Assembly (NCBI RefSeq): GCF_036090055.1
Contig: NZ_CP107970.1
Span: 3,474,501-3,538,500 of the forward strand
Length of the DNA: 64,000 nucleotides
Reading direction: 5' to 3'
Origin: Nocardioides sp. NBC_00368
Lineage (GTDB): Bacteria; Actinomycetota; Actinomycetes; Propionibacteriales; Nocardioidaceae
The position numbers and the translations under genes were made by a program. Below, in pieces: positions 7,281 through 15,513 of the stretch. The notes beneath the pieces were generated by a model that saw nothing but the letters and a program-made list of their open reading frames with translations, was not told where the DNA came from and did not search any database. Position 1 is the first letter of the stretch. Each line of letters starts with the position of its first letter.

Positions 7281-8536
7281 CCGCCAACGGCCTTCACTGC
7301 TCCTGACACTCCGTCTCCGATGGCTTCGCCTGTGCCAGCCAAAGCCTTCCCGCCTTCCTCCAGCGCCTTGCCCACATCGGGCCCGTTCTCGAAGAGTGAA
7401 TCGATCGCCCCATCGGCAAAGATCGCCATGCCAGCACCGACAGCTGTGCCCACAACCGCACCAACTGCGGTGCCCAGGCCGGGAACCACTGAGCCGACCG
7501 TCGCCCCTACGATAGCGCCGGTGGCGATGGTTGCACCGGCGCCTGCTGCGACTCCAAGTCCTGCGGACACGCCTTGCGACACGACGATCTGCGTCCCCGT
7601 TTCACCCTCTTGGTAGTCGTTGTACAGACCAAGGCCGAGTCCCAGGGGACCAAGAACCTTGCCCGCACGTCCCAGGAACTTCGGGATCTTCCCTCCGTCG
7701 AGTTTAGCTGCGTCGTCGAGAAGTTTCTCCGCCTTGTCGAGCTTCCCTTCAAGGGCAAGCTGATCGGCCCTGAGCTTGGTCTCATCGAGGGTCTCGAAGA
7801 AGAGCCACTTCCTCTTCATGTAGCGCTCCGGGTGCGCTTGTAGATCTCGAATGGCCTGCTTCGTCTCATCGACAAGTGCCTGTGCCTGGCCGTGGAGCTT
7901 CGACTGCTTCGCGGCGACGTTCACGCCGATCGCACCTGCCGCGGCGGCACCGAGCACGTCCGAGGCGTTCAGGATCCAGGCCGCATGCTGGTTGAGCGCA
8001 TATTCCTCTTGAAGGGCCTTGCATGCCGTCGCGTATTGCCGGTCGATGCGAGCAGCCTCCGCCTTGGCGTCGCCATACGCGATGACCTTGTCCAGGTGAT
8101 CGTTGTAGGCCTTCACGTCCTTCTCATACTGCGCCACCTGCTCAGGTGTCCCGGTGAAGCTTCCAGGCGGCTCAACTGGCGGTGGCCCAGGATCCTGGAC
8201 AAGAAAGCCAGACACGACAAGGTGTGCAGCCCGCGCGTCACGCCGTACGTCCTCCATCTGGTCCTGGCATCGGCGCAGCTTCTCGGCGAAGTCCTCGAGG
8301 TCTCCAGCCATCTTCTTCGCGGCCTTCTCCAGGTCCTCGGTCTTGTCACGCGCCCGAGACATCATGTCGACGAACTCATCACCAGCGTCCGAGTTCCACG
8401 ACCCGTCCGCGTTTCGTCGCGAGTCGTTGAGCTTGTCGGCAGCGTCTCCGACTTTGGAAGCGAGTTTGCCCTTGACCCAGTTGGCGGCGCTTTCCACGTG
8501 CGCGGGGTTTCCTTGGATCTCGGTGTCGACGCTCAT
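7268..8536 (-). CDS. Type VII secretion-like effector with WXG-type N-terminus and glycine-rich C-terminus
   Basis: A 422-residue protein. The first ~110 residues are helical and hydrophilic, contain SWNSDAGDEFVDMMSRARDK, and have the spacing of an ESX/WXG100-type domain. A proline-rich linker (PGPPPVEPPGSF) and a long helical segment follow to about residue 290. The last ~130 residues are Gly/Ala-rich and hydrophobic (AGAGATIATGAIVGATVGSV) with repeated GxxxG spacing, like glycine-zipper or pore-forming proteins. Export by a type VII (ESX) machine encoded elsewhere is inferred from the N-terminal domain and the adjoining small WXG-like gene. The toxin activity is unproven. Confidence 0.7.
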   Translation of the reverse strand: MSVDTEIQGNPAHVESAANWVKGKLASKVGDAADKLNDSRRNADGSWNSDAGDEFVDMMSRARDKTEDLEKAAKKMAGDLEDFAEKLRRCQDQMEDVRRDARAAHLVVSGFLVQDPGPPPVEPPGSFTGTPEQVAQYEKDVKAYNDHLDKVIAYGDAKAEAARIDRQYATACKALQEEYALNQHAAWILNASDVLGAAAAGAIGVNVAAKQSKLHGQAQALVDETKQAIRDLQAHPERYMKRKWLFFETLDETKLRADQLALEGKLDKAEKLLDDAAKLDGGKIPKFLGRAGKVLGPLGLGLGLYNDYQEGETGTQIVVSQGVSAGLGVAAGAGATIATGAIVGATVGSVVPGLGTAVGAVVGTAVGAGMAIFADGAIDSLFENGPDVGKALEEGGKALAGTGEAIGDGVSGAVKAVGGWFD

Positions 8537-8823
8537 TTGCCCATCGCCTTCTTGATGTCGCCGAGACCAGCCTCAGCGTCGGCGTCTGCACGTTCGTAGT
8601 AGCGGCGGCACAACCGGACGGCATCGGCCGCACCAGACATCGACGTGGACACGTTGCCAGCACTGTCGACGATCTGGCTCAACATGCTGGTGATCACCGC
8701 GGTCATCGGACCAGCATCGATACCGCTGGGAACCCCACCAGCCAGGCCCTCCAAACCTTCCGCGCCGCCGTCCAGATCACTGGCGATATCGCTGAGCACA
8801 CTAAGCTCGACATCGACACTCAT
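8533..8823 (-). CDS. Small WXG100/ESX-like secretion protein
   Basis: A 96-residue protein of two predicted helices joined by a short turn. The central LSQIVDSAGNVSTSMSGAADAV and RRYYERADADAEAGL match the two-helix hairpin of Esx-type proteins, with the C-terminal Yxx(x)D/E-like element (YYERAD) often used as a type VII export signal. It overlaps the neighbouring genes at both ends by ATGA-type junctions, so expression is coupled with the effector-like gene downstream. It may act as chaperone or co-substrate. Confidence 0.7.
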   Translation of the reverse strand: MSVDVELSVLSDIASDLDGGAEGLEGLAGGVPSGIDAGPMTAVITSMLSQIVDSAGNVSTSMSGAADAVRLCRRYYERADADAEAGLGDIKKAMGK

Positions 8824-9134
8824 GAGGCATCGTCCTCATCCCAGTCGCGGAGACCTGGGTCAACATCGAGGAACAACAGGTCGTAGGGCGTCTCGTCGTG
8901 CACACGCTGGAGCGCTGGCACATCGCAGACCACCCACGGCGCCTTCGGCAGGTAGTAGCGATGGAGTCGGTCGATCGCCGAGTACGTGTAGAGAGCCGTA
9001 CGTCCGTCCTCCACCTTGTGCATGAGAATCCTGCGTGTTGCCGGATCTTGCTCGCTTGTCGTGGGTACGTACACGAGCGGCGGAAACTCGCTCCGGTTCT
9101 CCGATGTTTCCGCACTGGACTCGTTGTCAACCAT
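8820..9134 (-). CDS. SAV_915/SseB-like hypothetical protein
   Basis: A 104-residue soluble acidic protein starting MVDNESSAETSEN. The ATG at 9134 is chosen because GGGAGG lies eight bases upstream; an earlier ATG at 9173 lacks such a site. The pattern PPLVYVPTTSEQ, then ALYTYSAIDRLHRYY and PYDLLFLDV, resembles short actinobacterial SAV_915/SseB-type proteins that accompany type VII substrates. Its stop overlaps the start of the WXG-like gene. A chaperone or specificity role in secretion is possible but not shown. Confidence 0.6.
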   Translation of the reverse strand: MVDNESSAETSENRSEFPPLVYVPTTSEQDPATRRILMHKVEDGRTALYTYSAIDRLHRYYLPKAPWVVCDVPALQRVHDETPYDLLFLDVDPGLRDWDEDDAS

Positions 9135-9174
9135 GGCCAAACCCTCCCGATAGAGATGTGAACTCCACAACACG

Positions 9175-9936
9175 TCACCGCCGACGATGGGGCTGCTGTG
9201 GCTCGCCGTCGGCGTTCAACCCCAATGCATCCTGAAGCCAGTCCGCAAGGGCCTCAGCGGTGTGTCCCATCATTGAACAGCGGACAACCATCGAATCCGC
9301 AGCGATCCTTCGGCTTCCCCGCCACAGCGCCGGACATTCGGTCACTACCGCGGGTGAGTCCAAAATCAGAACCACGGCGTTCCCCCTGCCACGCACCGCC
9401 TGAACCGAGCTCCCAGGACAACCGGACCAACCGGCCGGGGTGCGATGAATGACATAGTCATCCAAAAACAGGAGCGCCTCGTTGCGACGCCTACCAACCA
9501 CAGCAAGCAGCGCACGAATCAGGAACCATGCGCCAAGCGTTCCGACGACCAGAGCTCCAAGGAGCCAGTCGCTGCCAGCGCGGACCGCCAGGACACAGAT
9601 CACGACTCCCGCCGTCCCCAGTCCCAGGTCGAGCCCGATCGCGTGCCACCAGTCCCCGCGCCATGCATGAACCTCGAATCCCGCCTTGCCATCGTGGACA
9701 TGCGGTTCGACCGTCGGCATCTGTCTCGTCACGACCAACGCCAAGACCAAGACCAAGGTGATCACGACGGCGAACAGCGTGAACCAGGCAGCAACGCGCA
9801 CCGGAAGAACGTTCGCCGGGACCTGCGAGAACGCAACCCAAGCAAGCAGAGAACCGAGCGCCGCCAACAACACATTGCCCGCAACCTCACCCCACTTCGC
9901 GCGGCCGCGGAACGGGATCGCTTCTGGCGCCCTCAT
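9175..9936 (-). CDS. Multi-pass membrane protein at the head of the WXG100-like operon
   Basis: A 253-residue protein. The ATG at 9936 has AGGAG seven bases upstream and is preferred over the ATG at 9996. There are four predicted helices (pairs near residues 20-40 and 50-70, and near 110-128 and 133-153). A ~90-residue soluble tail with ALLFLDDYVIHRTPAGW and ADSMVVRCSMMGHTAEALADWL follows. The same topology occurs in the last gene of this operon (6513-7280). It lies 40 bp upstream of the next gene on the same strand. Possible roles are membrane anchor or immunity; nothing enzymatic is visible. Confidence 0.7.
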   Translation of the reverse strand: MRAPEAIPFRGRAKWGEVAGNVLLAALGSLLAWVAFSQVPANVLPVRVAAWFTLFAVVITLVLVLALVVTRQMPTVEPHVHDGKAGFEVHAWRGDWWHAIGLDLGLGTAGVVICVLAVRAGSDWLLGALVVGTLGAWFLIRALLAVVGRRRNEALLFLDDYVIHRTPAGWSGCPGSSVQAVRGRGNAVVLILDSPAVVTECPALWRGSRRIAADSMVVRCSMMGHTAEALADWLQDALGLNADGEPQQPHRRR

Positions 9937-10036
9937 CAGATCGCTCCTGCTATGTGGTGGGCCATCGTCTGCTTCCAGTCGAGAACGGGTGGTCACGGAC
10001 TCTCATACCCAGAATCGGATGTCCTAAACCAACATC

Positions 10037-10620
10037 TCGAGAAACTCAGAAAGAAGGCTGACGAGAACACCGTCGCGCGCCGCGCTCGAGCAGGTGCTTC
10101 GTCACCTCATACCCGGCCTGCCGCGGCTGTCGATCAGCACCCGATCGACCTTGCGCTGCTCGACCTCCCCCATCAGCACCACCGGCGGCAGCTGGGCGTC
10201 GTGGACGACGATGCTGTCCTTGAGCCGGATCGGATTGAGGATCACCCCTTCGATCTAGTGCTCTCCCGAGCCCGCGAGAACTGGTCGTACTCCCGCTTCG
10301 GCTCCGCCGCGGTCTCCTCGATCTGCACCACCATCCCGCGCTCGTGCGCCACCTGCACCACCGGGTGCACGACATCCGCCGAGAACGCCGTCGCCAGGTC
10401 CGGCAGCGCCAGCGCGATCACCCCGGTCCTTCCGTTCCGCAGGCTTCGGGCACTCAGGTTCGGTACGAACCCCAGTTCCTCCACCGCCGCCAGCACCCTC
10501 TCGCGGGTGTCGGGGCGTGCATAACACGGTTTCGTTCATCACGTTCGACACCGTCTTCGGCGACACCCCCGCAAGCGCCGCAACATCCTTCACCGTCGCT
10601 CGGCGCGGCCCCGTGGTCAT
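10037..10620 (-). pseudogene. Frameshifted lacI-family transcription regulator
   Basis: The reading begins MTTGPRRATVKDVAALAG and VSPKTVSNVMNETV, a clear LacI helix-turn-helix plus hinge. After NETV the frame changes. The sequence then continues as LAAVEELGFVPNLSARSLRN and GVIALALPDLATAFSADV in a second frame, GVILNPIRLKDS and VVLMGEVEQRKVDRVLIDSR in a third, and YEVTKHLLERGAR in another, before homology stops. At least three frame changes and a missing C-terminal half make it non-functional. Its 5' end is partly duplicated at 6441-6511, on the far side of the type VII-like operon. Confidence 0.85.
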
Positions 10621-10648
10621 GGGGTCAGCGTAAATGAACCCATGAGCG

Positions 10649-10885
10649 TCAGAGACCGGGGAAGGTCTTCCGAAGCACCTCCATCAGCTGCTCAGCGATG
10701 GCCCGATCGACCTGTATCGACTGACTGCTCTTCGGCGCGCTCTCGCGTGAATCCGAACCGAACGTCGTGAGGTGCAGCAGCCGCTCATTCCGCGGGCCGT
10801 GGACTATCTGATAGAAGCAGTCCACTTCTGACGTGTGCGGGCGCACATTCTGCGTCCCTTGGTCGAGCGTCCTGATACGAGCCAC
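10649..10885 (-). CDS. Small conserved hypothetical protein
   Basis: A 78-residue protein starting at GTG 10885 with GGAGGG five bases upstream. The sequence runs RTLDQGTQNVRPHTSEVDC, then FYQIVHGPRNERLLHLTTFGS and QSIQVDRAIAEQLMEVL. I recall similar short proteins in many bacteria, sometimes misnamed as methionyl-tRNA formyltransferase. It has no transformylase motif and is far too short for that enzyme. The beta-rich N-terminal part plus C-terminal helix suggests a small binding module. It stands at the edge of the defence island. Confidence 0.65.
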   Translation of the reverse strand: MARIRTLDQGTQNVRPHTSEVDCFYQIVHGPRNERLLHLTTFGSDSRESAPKSSQSIQVDRAIAEQLMEVLRKTFPGL

Positions 10886-11103
10886 GAAATCCCTCCTCGA
10901 GGATCCTTATTCCACGCTAGGACAACGGCGCCGAGCCCGCCGCAGAATGAGCGATGTTGCGGTCATATCCCACCGAGGATCCGGTAGGGCACCAAGCATC
11001 CGCGCTTCTGCCGCCTTGCGCGCCCTTGACCGGGGCCGAGCGTGGCGCGAAGACGCTGATCGTGGACTAGCTTCTTCGCGGATGAGCTGCGAAGCTCGCC
11101 GAC

Positions 11104-11637
11104 GTGGAGGGCTATGCGCGGCATGTAGGAACCCTGGTGCCACTGCATCATGCCGCGGAGATGAAGAAGGTAGATGAACTCGCTCAAAATCTCCTCGCAC
11201 ACATCGAGGCGACAAGGAATGAGATCGCCGCGATCCACGTACATGGCGCCAAGAGTCAAGAGATTCAGGCGCACTTCGCCCGTTTGCTTCGTCTTGAGCT
11301 CGGCTTCAGGGAGGAGGTAGTCCTGACCCCGCAGGCAGGCTTCGTAACGAAGGCTCGACCGGACTTCTTCTTTCAGCTCGGAGCTGGCCGCGGCATCATC
11401 GCAGAGGTCGAGCGCGGCGGTGCGACGACGAACAACCATGACCTCAAGGACATGTGGAAGGCGCATATCGCCGTCGACGCCCAACACCTGTTCCTCCTGG
11501 TCCCTCGCAACAACTGGCGGGAGGACGGGTCCCCCCGGGAGCGACCGTTCCAGACCGTTTCCCGCCGCCTCGGAGCGTTCTTCGGCGATACGCGTCGCGA
11601 GTTGGACGTCCTCAGCGCACACATCTTCGCGTACTAA
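11104..11637 (+). CDS. PD-(D/E)XK-type nuclease, candidate effector of the defence island
   Basis: A 177-residue protein. In the middle, ARPDFFFQLGAGRGIIAEVE has the acidic-strand then E-x-E spacing of PD-(D/E)XK nucleases, followed by RGGATTNNHDLKDMWKAHI and a hydrophobic QHLFLLVPRNNW strand. The start is uncertain: GTG 11104 is the first start after in-frame stops at 11068 and 11083, and ATG 11161 is the next. Frame-compatible sequence upstream (GAKTLIVD, a stop, LLRG, a stop, AAKLADV) reads like coding sequence broken by two stops, so the N-terminus may be decayed. It precedes the methyltransferase by 80 bp on the same strand and may be its restriction partner (inferred). Confidence 0.6.
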   Translation: MEGYARHVGTLVPLHHAAEMKKVDELAQNLLAHIEATRNEIAAIHVHGAKSQEIQAHFARLLRLELGFREEVVLTPQAGFVTKARPDFFFQLGAGRGIIAEVERGGATTNNHDLKDMWKAHIAVDAQHLFLLVPRNNWREDGSPRERPFQTVSRRLGAFFGDTRRELDVLSAHIFAY

Positions 11638-11717
11638 TCCCGACTTGCCCGCCGACACCGACAGCGGCGATCACGTCGACGCGACCGAGATCCGTAGACT
11701 GATCCCGAGGTGAACAC

Positions 11718-13751
11718 ATGAGCGAACGAATTCCGAGTCAGCCCGCAGTCTTCGACAGGGGGATGCCCCTGAAGCTGGCGTCCCATGCCGAGCACGTCGA
11801 CGGTGCCGATGAGCTCGTGGCGCTGTGCGCCCGGATGCGCGAGGAGAACCCGGACCTGCTGCTGGCTGCAGACCTGTTCTCCGGGGCGGGAGGTATGAGC
11901 CTAGGACTCGAAGACGCCGGGATGCGCGTGGTGTTCGGCGCGGACTTCGACGCAGATGCTTTGGCGACGCACACCCATCACTTCGGCGGTATGTCCGTTG
12001 GCTGGGACCTCGGCGACACGGAGAACGTTGACAAGGTGGGGGAGATTCTCCGGTCCGTCGAGATCGACGTGATCGCCGGGGGTCCACCGTGTCAACCGTT
12101 CTCCAAGGCTGGCCGTTCGAAGATGCGGCACTTGGTTCGGGAAGGGCTTCGGGATCCACATGACCGTCGTCGTGACTTGTGGCAGTCGTACGTCGACATC
12201 ATCCGCATGGCCAAGCCGAGAGCCGTGATCATGGAAAACGTCCCGGACATGGCACTCGACCGTGAGATGTTCATCCTCCGCGGCATCGTCAAGGAGCTGG
12301 AAGACGAGGGCTACTCGGTCCAGGAGCGGGTGGTCGAGACCTCGTCGTACGGCGTCCCGCAGTTTCGACAGCGGCTGATTCTGATTGCACTCCGGAGCGG
12401 CGCGGCGTTCACTTGGCCCGAGCCGACGGAGGATCGGGTCACGCTTAGCAACGCGATCTCCGACCTGCCGAGTGTGGATCCGAAGGCCGGTTGGCAGTCA
12501 GAGACGACGCGGACGGAATACAAGCCGTACGGCGGTGCGGTCACGCCATTCCAGCAGGAGATGCGGAGTAAGGTGTCGAGTCTCCATCGGCACCGAATCT
12601 ACGACCACGTCACGCGCAAAGTGCGTGACGATGATCTGATCGCGTTCGAGCACTTGGACACGAAGACGAAGTATTCCGAGTTGCCCGACGAGCTCAAGCG
12701 CTATCGGGACGACATCTTCGATGACAAGTACAAGCGTCTCGACGGCAATGACCTGTCGAGGACGATCACCGCGCATATCGCGAAGGATGGCTACTGGTAC
12801 ATCCATCCGAAGGAGAACCGGACCCTGACGGTCCGTGAGGCGGCAAGGATCCAAACCTTCCCGGACAACTTCCGGTTCGCGGGTTCCCCGACGTCAGCTT
12901 TCCGTCAGATCGGGAACGCCGTGCCGCCGTTCCTAGGTCGCGCAGTCGGACGCACTGTGGCCCGAGCGCTCAGCGATGCTTCGGCGCTAAGGGCGGTGTC
13001 GAGCTCGCAGACCAGCTCGGCCCTCGCGGCTTGGTTCGCCGCACACGAGGCTGAGCTGGAGCCTTGGATCACCTCGAGGTCGCGGTGGCTCGCAATTGTG
13101 GGTGAGCTCATTCTCGGCGACGCTAGGCAGACGGTAAAGGACGCGCTCTGGCCCCATTTCGCCCGAGTGCCCACGCCGAAGGACTTCGTAGCGGAGCATG
13201 ACAGGATGCGCGAGATTTGCGCCTGGATCGATCGCGGGGACGCCGCCGACCGTCTACTCGCAATCGCAGAGACCCTCGTCGACCATGGTGTCGGATCAAC
13301 GATTCCGGACGCGGAGCTGGAGTTTCTCGTCGACGATGGAATGGTCGCGTCAAGCGTCGCGGAGATCGCGATGCTGGTCCAGTCCGATGACGAGGAGCCG
13401 GTTGTGGCGACGGCGGGCGCGCTCCGGGTTGCGGGACGATTCTTCAATGGCTACGAAGGGTGGGTCCGCAACCGGAACAGTGACGGTCGGATTGCCATCG
13501 CCCGACTGATCGGGAACGCCGACTCCACGAGCCGTAAGGCCCACCTTGCCCTGATCGAGGTCGGTCAGACGGTCTGCACGCCGAAGGCGCCCGATTGCGG
13601 CGCCTGTCCGCTCGCGTTGTGGTGCGAGCGATATATCGCCGATCAGATCAGGGGAAGCTCAAAGACCAAGAGAGTCGGCGAGCGTTGGGTTGCGGCGCCG
13701 CAGGGTGTCGAGGGCCTGGCGGAAGGCGGGCAACTCGCTCTCCTCGAGTAG
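11718..13751 (+). CDS. C5 DNA cytosine methyltransferase fused to an EndoIII/MutY-like Fe-S domain
   Basis: A 677-residue protein. Residues ~45-430 form a complete C5-methyltransferase: DLFSGAGGMSLGL at ~52 (S-adenosylmethionine loop), GGPPCQPFSKAG with catalytic Cys125, ENV at ~173, QFRQR at ~215, and C-terminal TVREAARIQTFPDNF and RQIGNAVPPFLG. Residues ~445-650 add a helical domain beginning SRWLAIVGELILGDARQTVK and ending with C620-x6-C627-x2-C630-x5-C636. That is the exact spacing of the [4Fe-4S] loop of endonuclease III/MutY. The Lys and Asp used for glycosylase chemistry in that family are not seen at the expected places. The 3' end overlaps the convergent GHKL gene by 93 bp. A mismatch- or modification-sensing role for the tail is inferred. 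Confidence 0.9.
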   Translation: MSERIPSQPAVFDRGMPLKLASHAEHVDGADELVALCARMREENPDLLLAADLFSGAGGMSLGLEDAGMRVVFGADFDADALATHTHHFGGMSVGWDLGDTENVDKVGEILRSVEIDVIAGGPPCQPFSKAGRSKMRHLVREGLRDPHDRRRDLWQSYVDIIRMAKPRAVIMENVPDMALDREMFILRGIVKELEDEGYSVQERVVETSSYGVPQFRQRLILIALRSGAAFTWPEPTEDRVTLSNAISDLPSVDPKAGWQSETTRTEYKPYGGAVTPFQQEMRSKVSSLHRHRIYDHVTRKVRDDDLIAFEHLDTKTKYSELPDELKRYRDDIFDDKYKRLDGNDLSRTITAHIAKDGYWYIHPKENRTLTVREAARIQTFPDNFRFAGSPTSAFRQIGNAVPPFLGRAVGRTVARALSDASALRAVSSSQTSSALAAWFAAHEAELEPWITSRSRWLAIVGELILGDARQTVKDALWPHFARVPTPKDFVAEHDRMREICAWIDRGDAADRLLAIAETLVDHGVGSTIPDAELEFLVDDGMVASSVAEIAMLVQSDDEEPVVATAGALRVAGRFFNGYEGWVRNRNSDGRIAIARLIGNADSTSRKAHLALIEVGQTVCTPKAPDCGACPLALWCERYIADQIRGSSKTKRVGERWVAAPQGVEGLAEGGQLALLE

Positions 13752-14948
13752 TGCTGCCTTTAACGCGACGCCGACGTCTTGGAGCGCGACCTCGGTCATC
13801 GCCGACTTGGTCGTCTCCTTGCGCTCGGCCGCGTTGGCGGAACGCCGGTAGGCGTCGTTGGCCAGGACGGAGAGTTCGTGCACGGGTCGCTCCAACATGC
13901 TCTTGAGCGTGGGCGGGAGCTCGACCTTCATCTTCGCGACATTGATCTGGAAGACCTCGTCGAGGTTGGTGTCGAAGTCGATGGAGGCGCGGGCGAGCTT
14001 GGTGTGTTCGTCGATGCCACGGATGCCGGACCAGCCACCATGTTGCACAAGCCGGTCTGCACGGTAGATGTAGAGACCCTGCTGCCGGTTCCATTTGAGC
14101 GGGCCGGACATCCGGTCGAACTCTTCAGGAGAGGAGAAGCGATCACGTGCCGGAAGGATGAACCCACAGAACCGCACGGGCGAGGAGCCGTCAGCGGTCT
14201 CGATCTGGAAGCGCTGGGGAGGCAGTGACTTGGTCTCAGCCTCGTCGGGCGCGAACGGGTTCCACGCGCGCAGCTTCTCGCCGTTGACTGCGATCACAAC
14301 GTCACCGCGCCCGGCCACCGCTCCTTCGATGAAGCGGTGGAACACCATCGCGAGGTGCTCGCTGGTCTTTCCAGCAAGGCTCGCCAGCCGGCGCCGTCCC
14401 CAGCCGTTCTCCGCGTAGCGGTCGGGGAGCACCCGGTCGAGGTCCTCCCACACGACGACGGTCCCCGGCGACTCCTGCAACATGTCGACGGCGCGCTCGA
14501 TCGCGGGAGAAGACTCGTCTGCGAGAACTGCCCAAGAGTCGTCGCGGGCGACACGGTTCAGGTCGAGGGTGACGACGTGGACCTCCGACTTTGTGCGGTG
14601 TTTCCGTGAGACCACGGTTAGGCGCCGGCACTGGGAGAATGAGCCGGTTTTGAGACCGAGCCCGAATCGGCCCAGCTCGTTGAGCTCGTAGTCGCGTCGG
14701 GTGCCGAACCGGAGGGACTCGACTGCCTCGGTCTCGTTCATGCCGGTGCCGTCGTCGCAGATGAGCACGTACGACCCATTTGGCTCGAACACCGTCTCGA
14801 CGTTGATGTGCGTAGCACCGGCTGCGACGCAGTTGTCAACTAAGTCGGCGATGGCTGTGTGGAAGTTGTAGCCGATGTCCCGGAGCGACTGCGTCAGCCG
14901 TGCTGCTGACGGCGCTACATCGTACGATCGACTCATTCCCACGAGCAT
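13659..14948 (-). CDS. GHKL ATPase, MutL/MORC/Hsp90-like, of the defence island
   Basis: A 429-residue protein. The Bergerat ATP-binding fold is clear: AIADLVDNCVAAGA near residue 33-46, DDGTGM near 65, GRFGLGLKTGSFSQC near 95-108. The N-box position usually filled by Glu is Asp here. A transducer-like region follows with GTVVVWEDLDRV, KWNRQQGLYIYRADRLVQ and DTNLDEVFQINVAKMKVELP, then a C-terminal helical part. Starts at ATG 14948, GTG 14942 and ATG 14936 are all possible; GTG 14942 has the best GGAGG spacing. MORC/MutL-like ATPases of restriction systems are thought to clamp DNA with ATP and license the nuclease. It is divergent from vsr and convergent with the methyltransferase. Confidence 0.85.
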   Translation of the reverse strand: MLVGMSRSYDVAPSAARLTQSLRDIGYNFHTAIADLVDNCVAAGATHINVETVFEPNGSYVLICDDGTGMNETEAVESLRFGTRRDYELNELGRFGLGLKTGSFSQCRRLTVVSRKHRTKSEVHVVTLDLNRVARDDSWAVLADESSPAIERAVDMLQESPGTVVVWEDLDRVLPDRYAENGWGRRRLASLAGKTSEHLAMVFHRFIEGAVAGRGDVVIAVNGEKLRAWNPFAPDEAETKSLPPQRFQIETADGSSPVRFCGFILPARDRFSSPEEFDRMSGPLKWNRQQGLYIYRADRLVQHGGWSGIRGIDEHTKLARASIDFDTNLDEVFQINVAKMKVELPPTLKSMLERPVHELSVLANDAYRRSANAAERKETTKSAMTEVALQDVGVALKAALLEESELPAFRQALDTLRRRNPTLADSLGL

Positions 14949-15042
14949 CTCCTCCTACACTCCGATGATGACACGCGCATCCCCCAGATCCCGGTCACCC
15001 GAACACGTGTCTGATGAACGTTACCGGCAGTCGCCGCTACCG

Positions 15043-15477
15043 ATGGCATCTGCACATCCCGACCCGCCGGTGACGCCGGCCACGCTGCGCACGATGCGCG
15101 CGAACCGGTCCCGCGACACTTCTCCGGAACTCGCTCTGCGACGTCTGCTCCATGCCTCCGGGCTGCGATTCCGGGTCGACATGCCACTCCCCATCGACCG
15201 GCGTCGTCGTGCGGACCTGGTGTTCACGAAGGTCGGCCTGTACGTCTTCGTCGACGGTTGCTTCTGGCATGGCTGTCCTGTGCACTTCGTGCGCCCGAAG
15301 ACTCGCACCGATTTCTGGATGTCCAAGATCGAAGGAAACCAAGGTCGCGATAACGACACCAACCGTCGACTCCGTGAGCTCGGGCACACCGTCATACGCG
15401 TGTGGGAACACGAGGACCCTGTCGACGCAGCCGAGCTGATTGCGCGCATGTATCGTGCGCTGCGCGACAAGCGCTGA
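15043..15477 (+). CDS. vsr: Very short patch repair endonuclease (Vsr)
   Basis: A 144-residue protein using ATG 15043; an ATG at 14965 would add 26 residues not typical of the family. It shows the Vsr hallmarks: MRANRSRDTSPELALRRLLH, then GLRFRVDMPLPIDRRRRADL (catalytic Asp), VFVDGCFWHGCPVH (Zn-binding Cys/His), NQGRDNDTNRRLRELGHTV and IRVWEHED at the C-terminus. Vsr nicks next to T:G mismatches that arise when 5-methylcytosine deaminates, protecting sites modified by a cytosine methyltransferase. Its place beside the C5 methyltransferase gene fits that partnership. Confidence 0.93.
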   Translation: MASAHPDPPVTPATLRTMRANRSRDTSPELALRRLLHASGLRFRVDMPLPIDRRRRADLVFTKVGLYVFVDGCFWHGCPVHFVRPKTRTDFWMSKIEGNQGRDNDTNRRLRELGHTVIRVWEHEDPVDAAELIARMYRALRDKR

Positions 15478-15513
15478 GGCTGCTGTTGACTGAGAGACGG
15501 GTTGCGATGGCAG

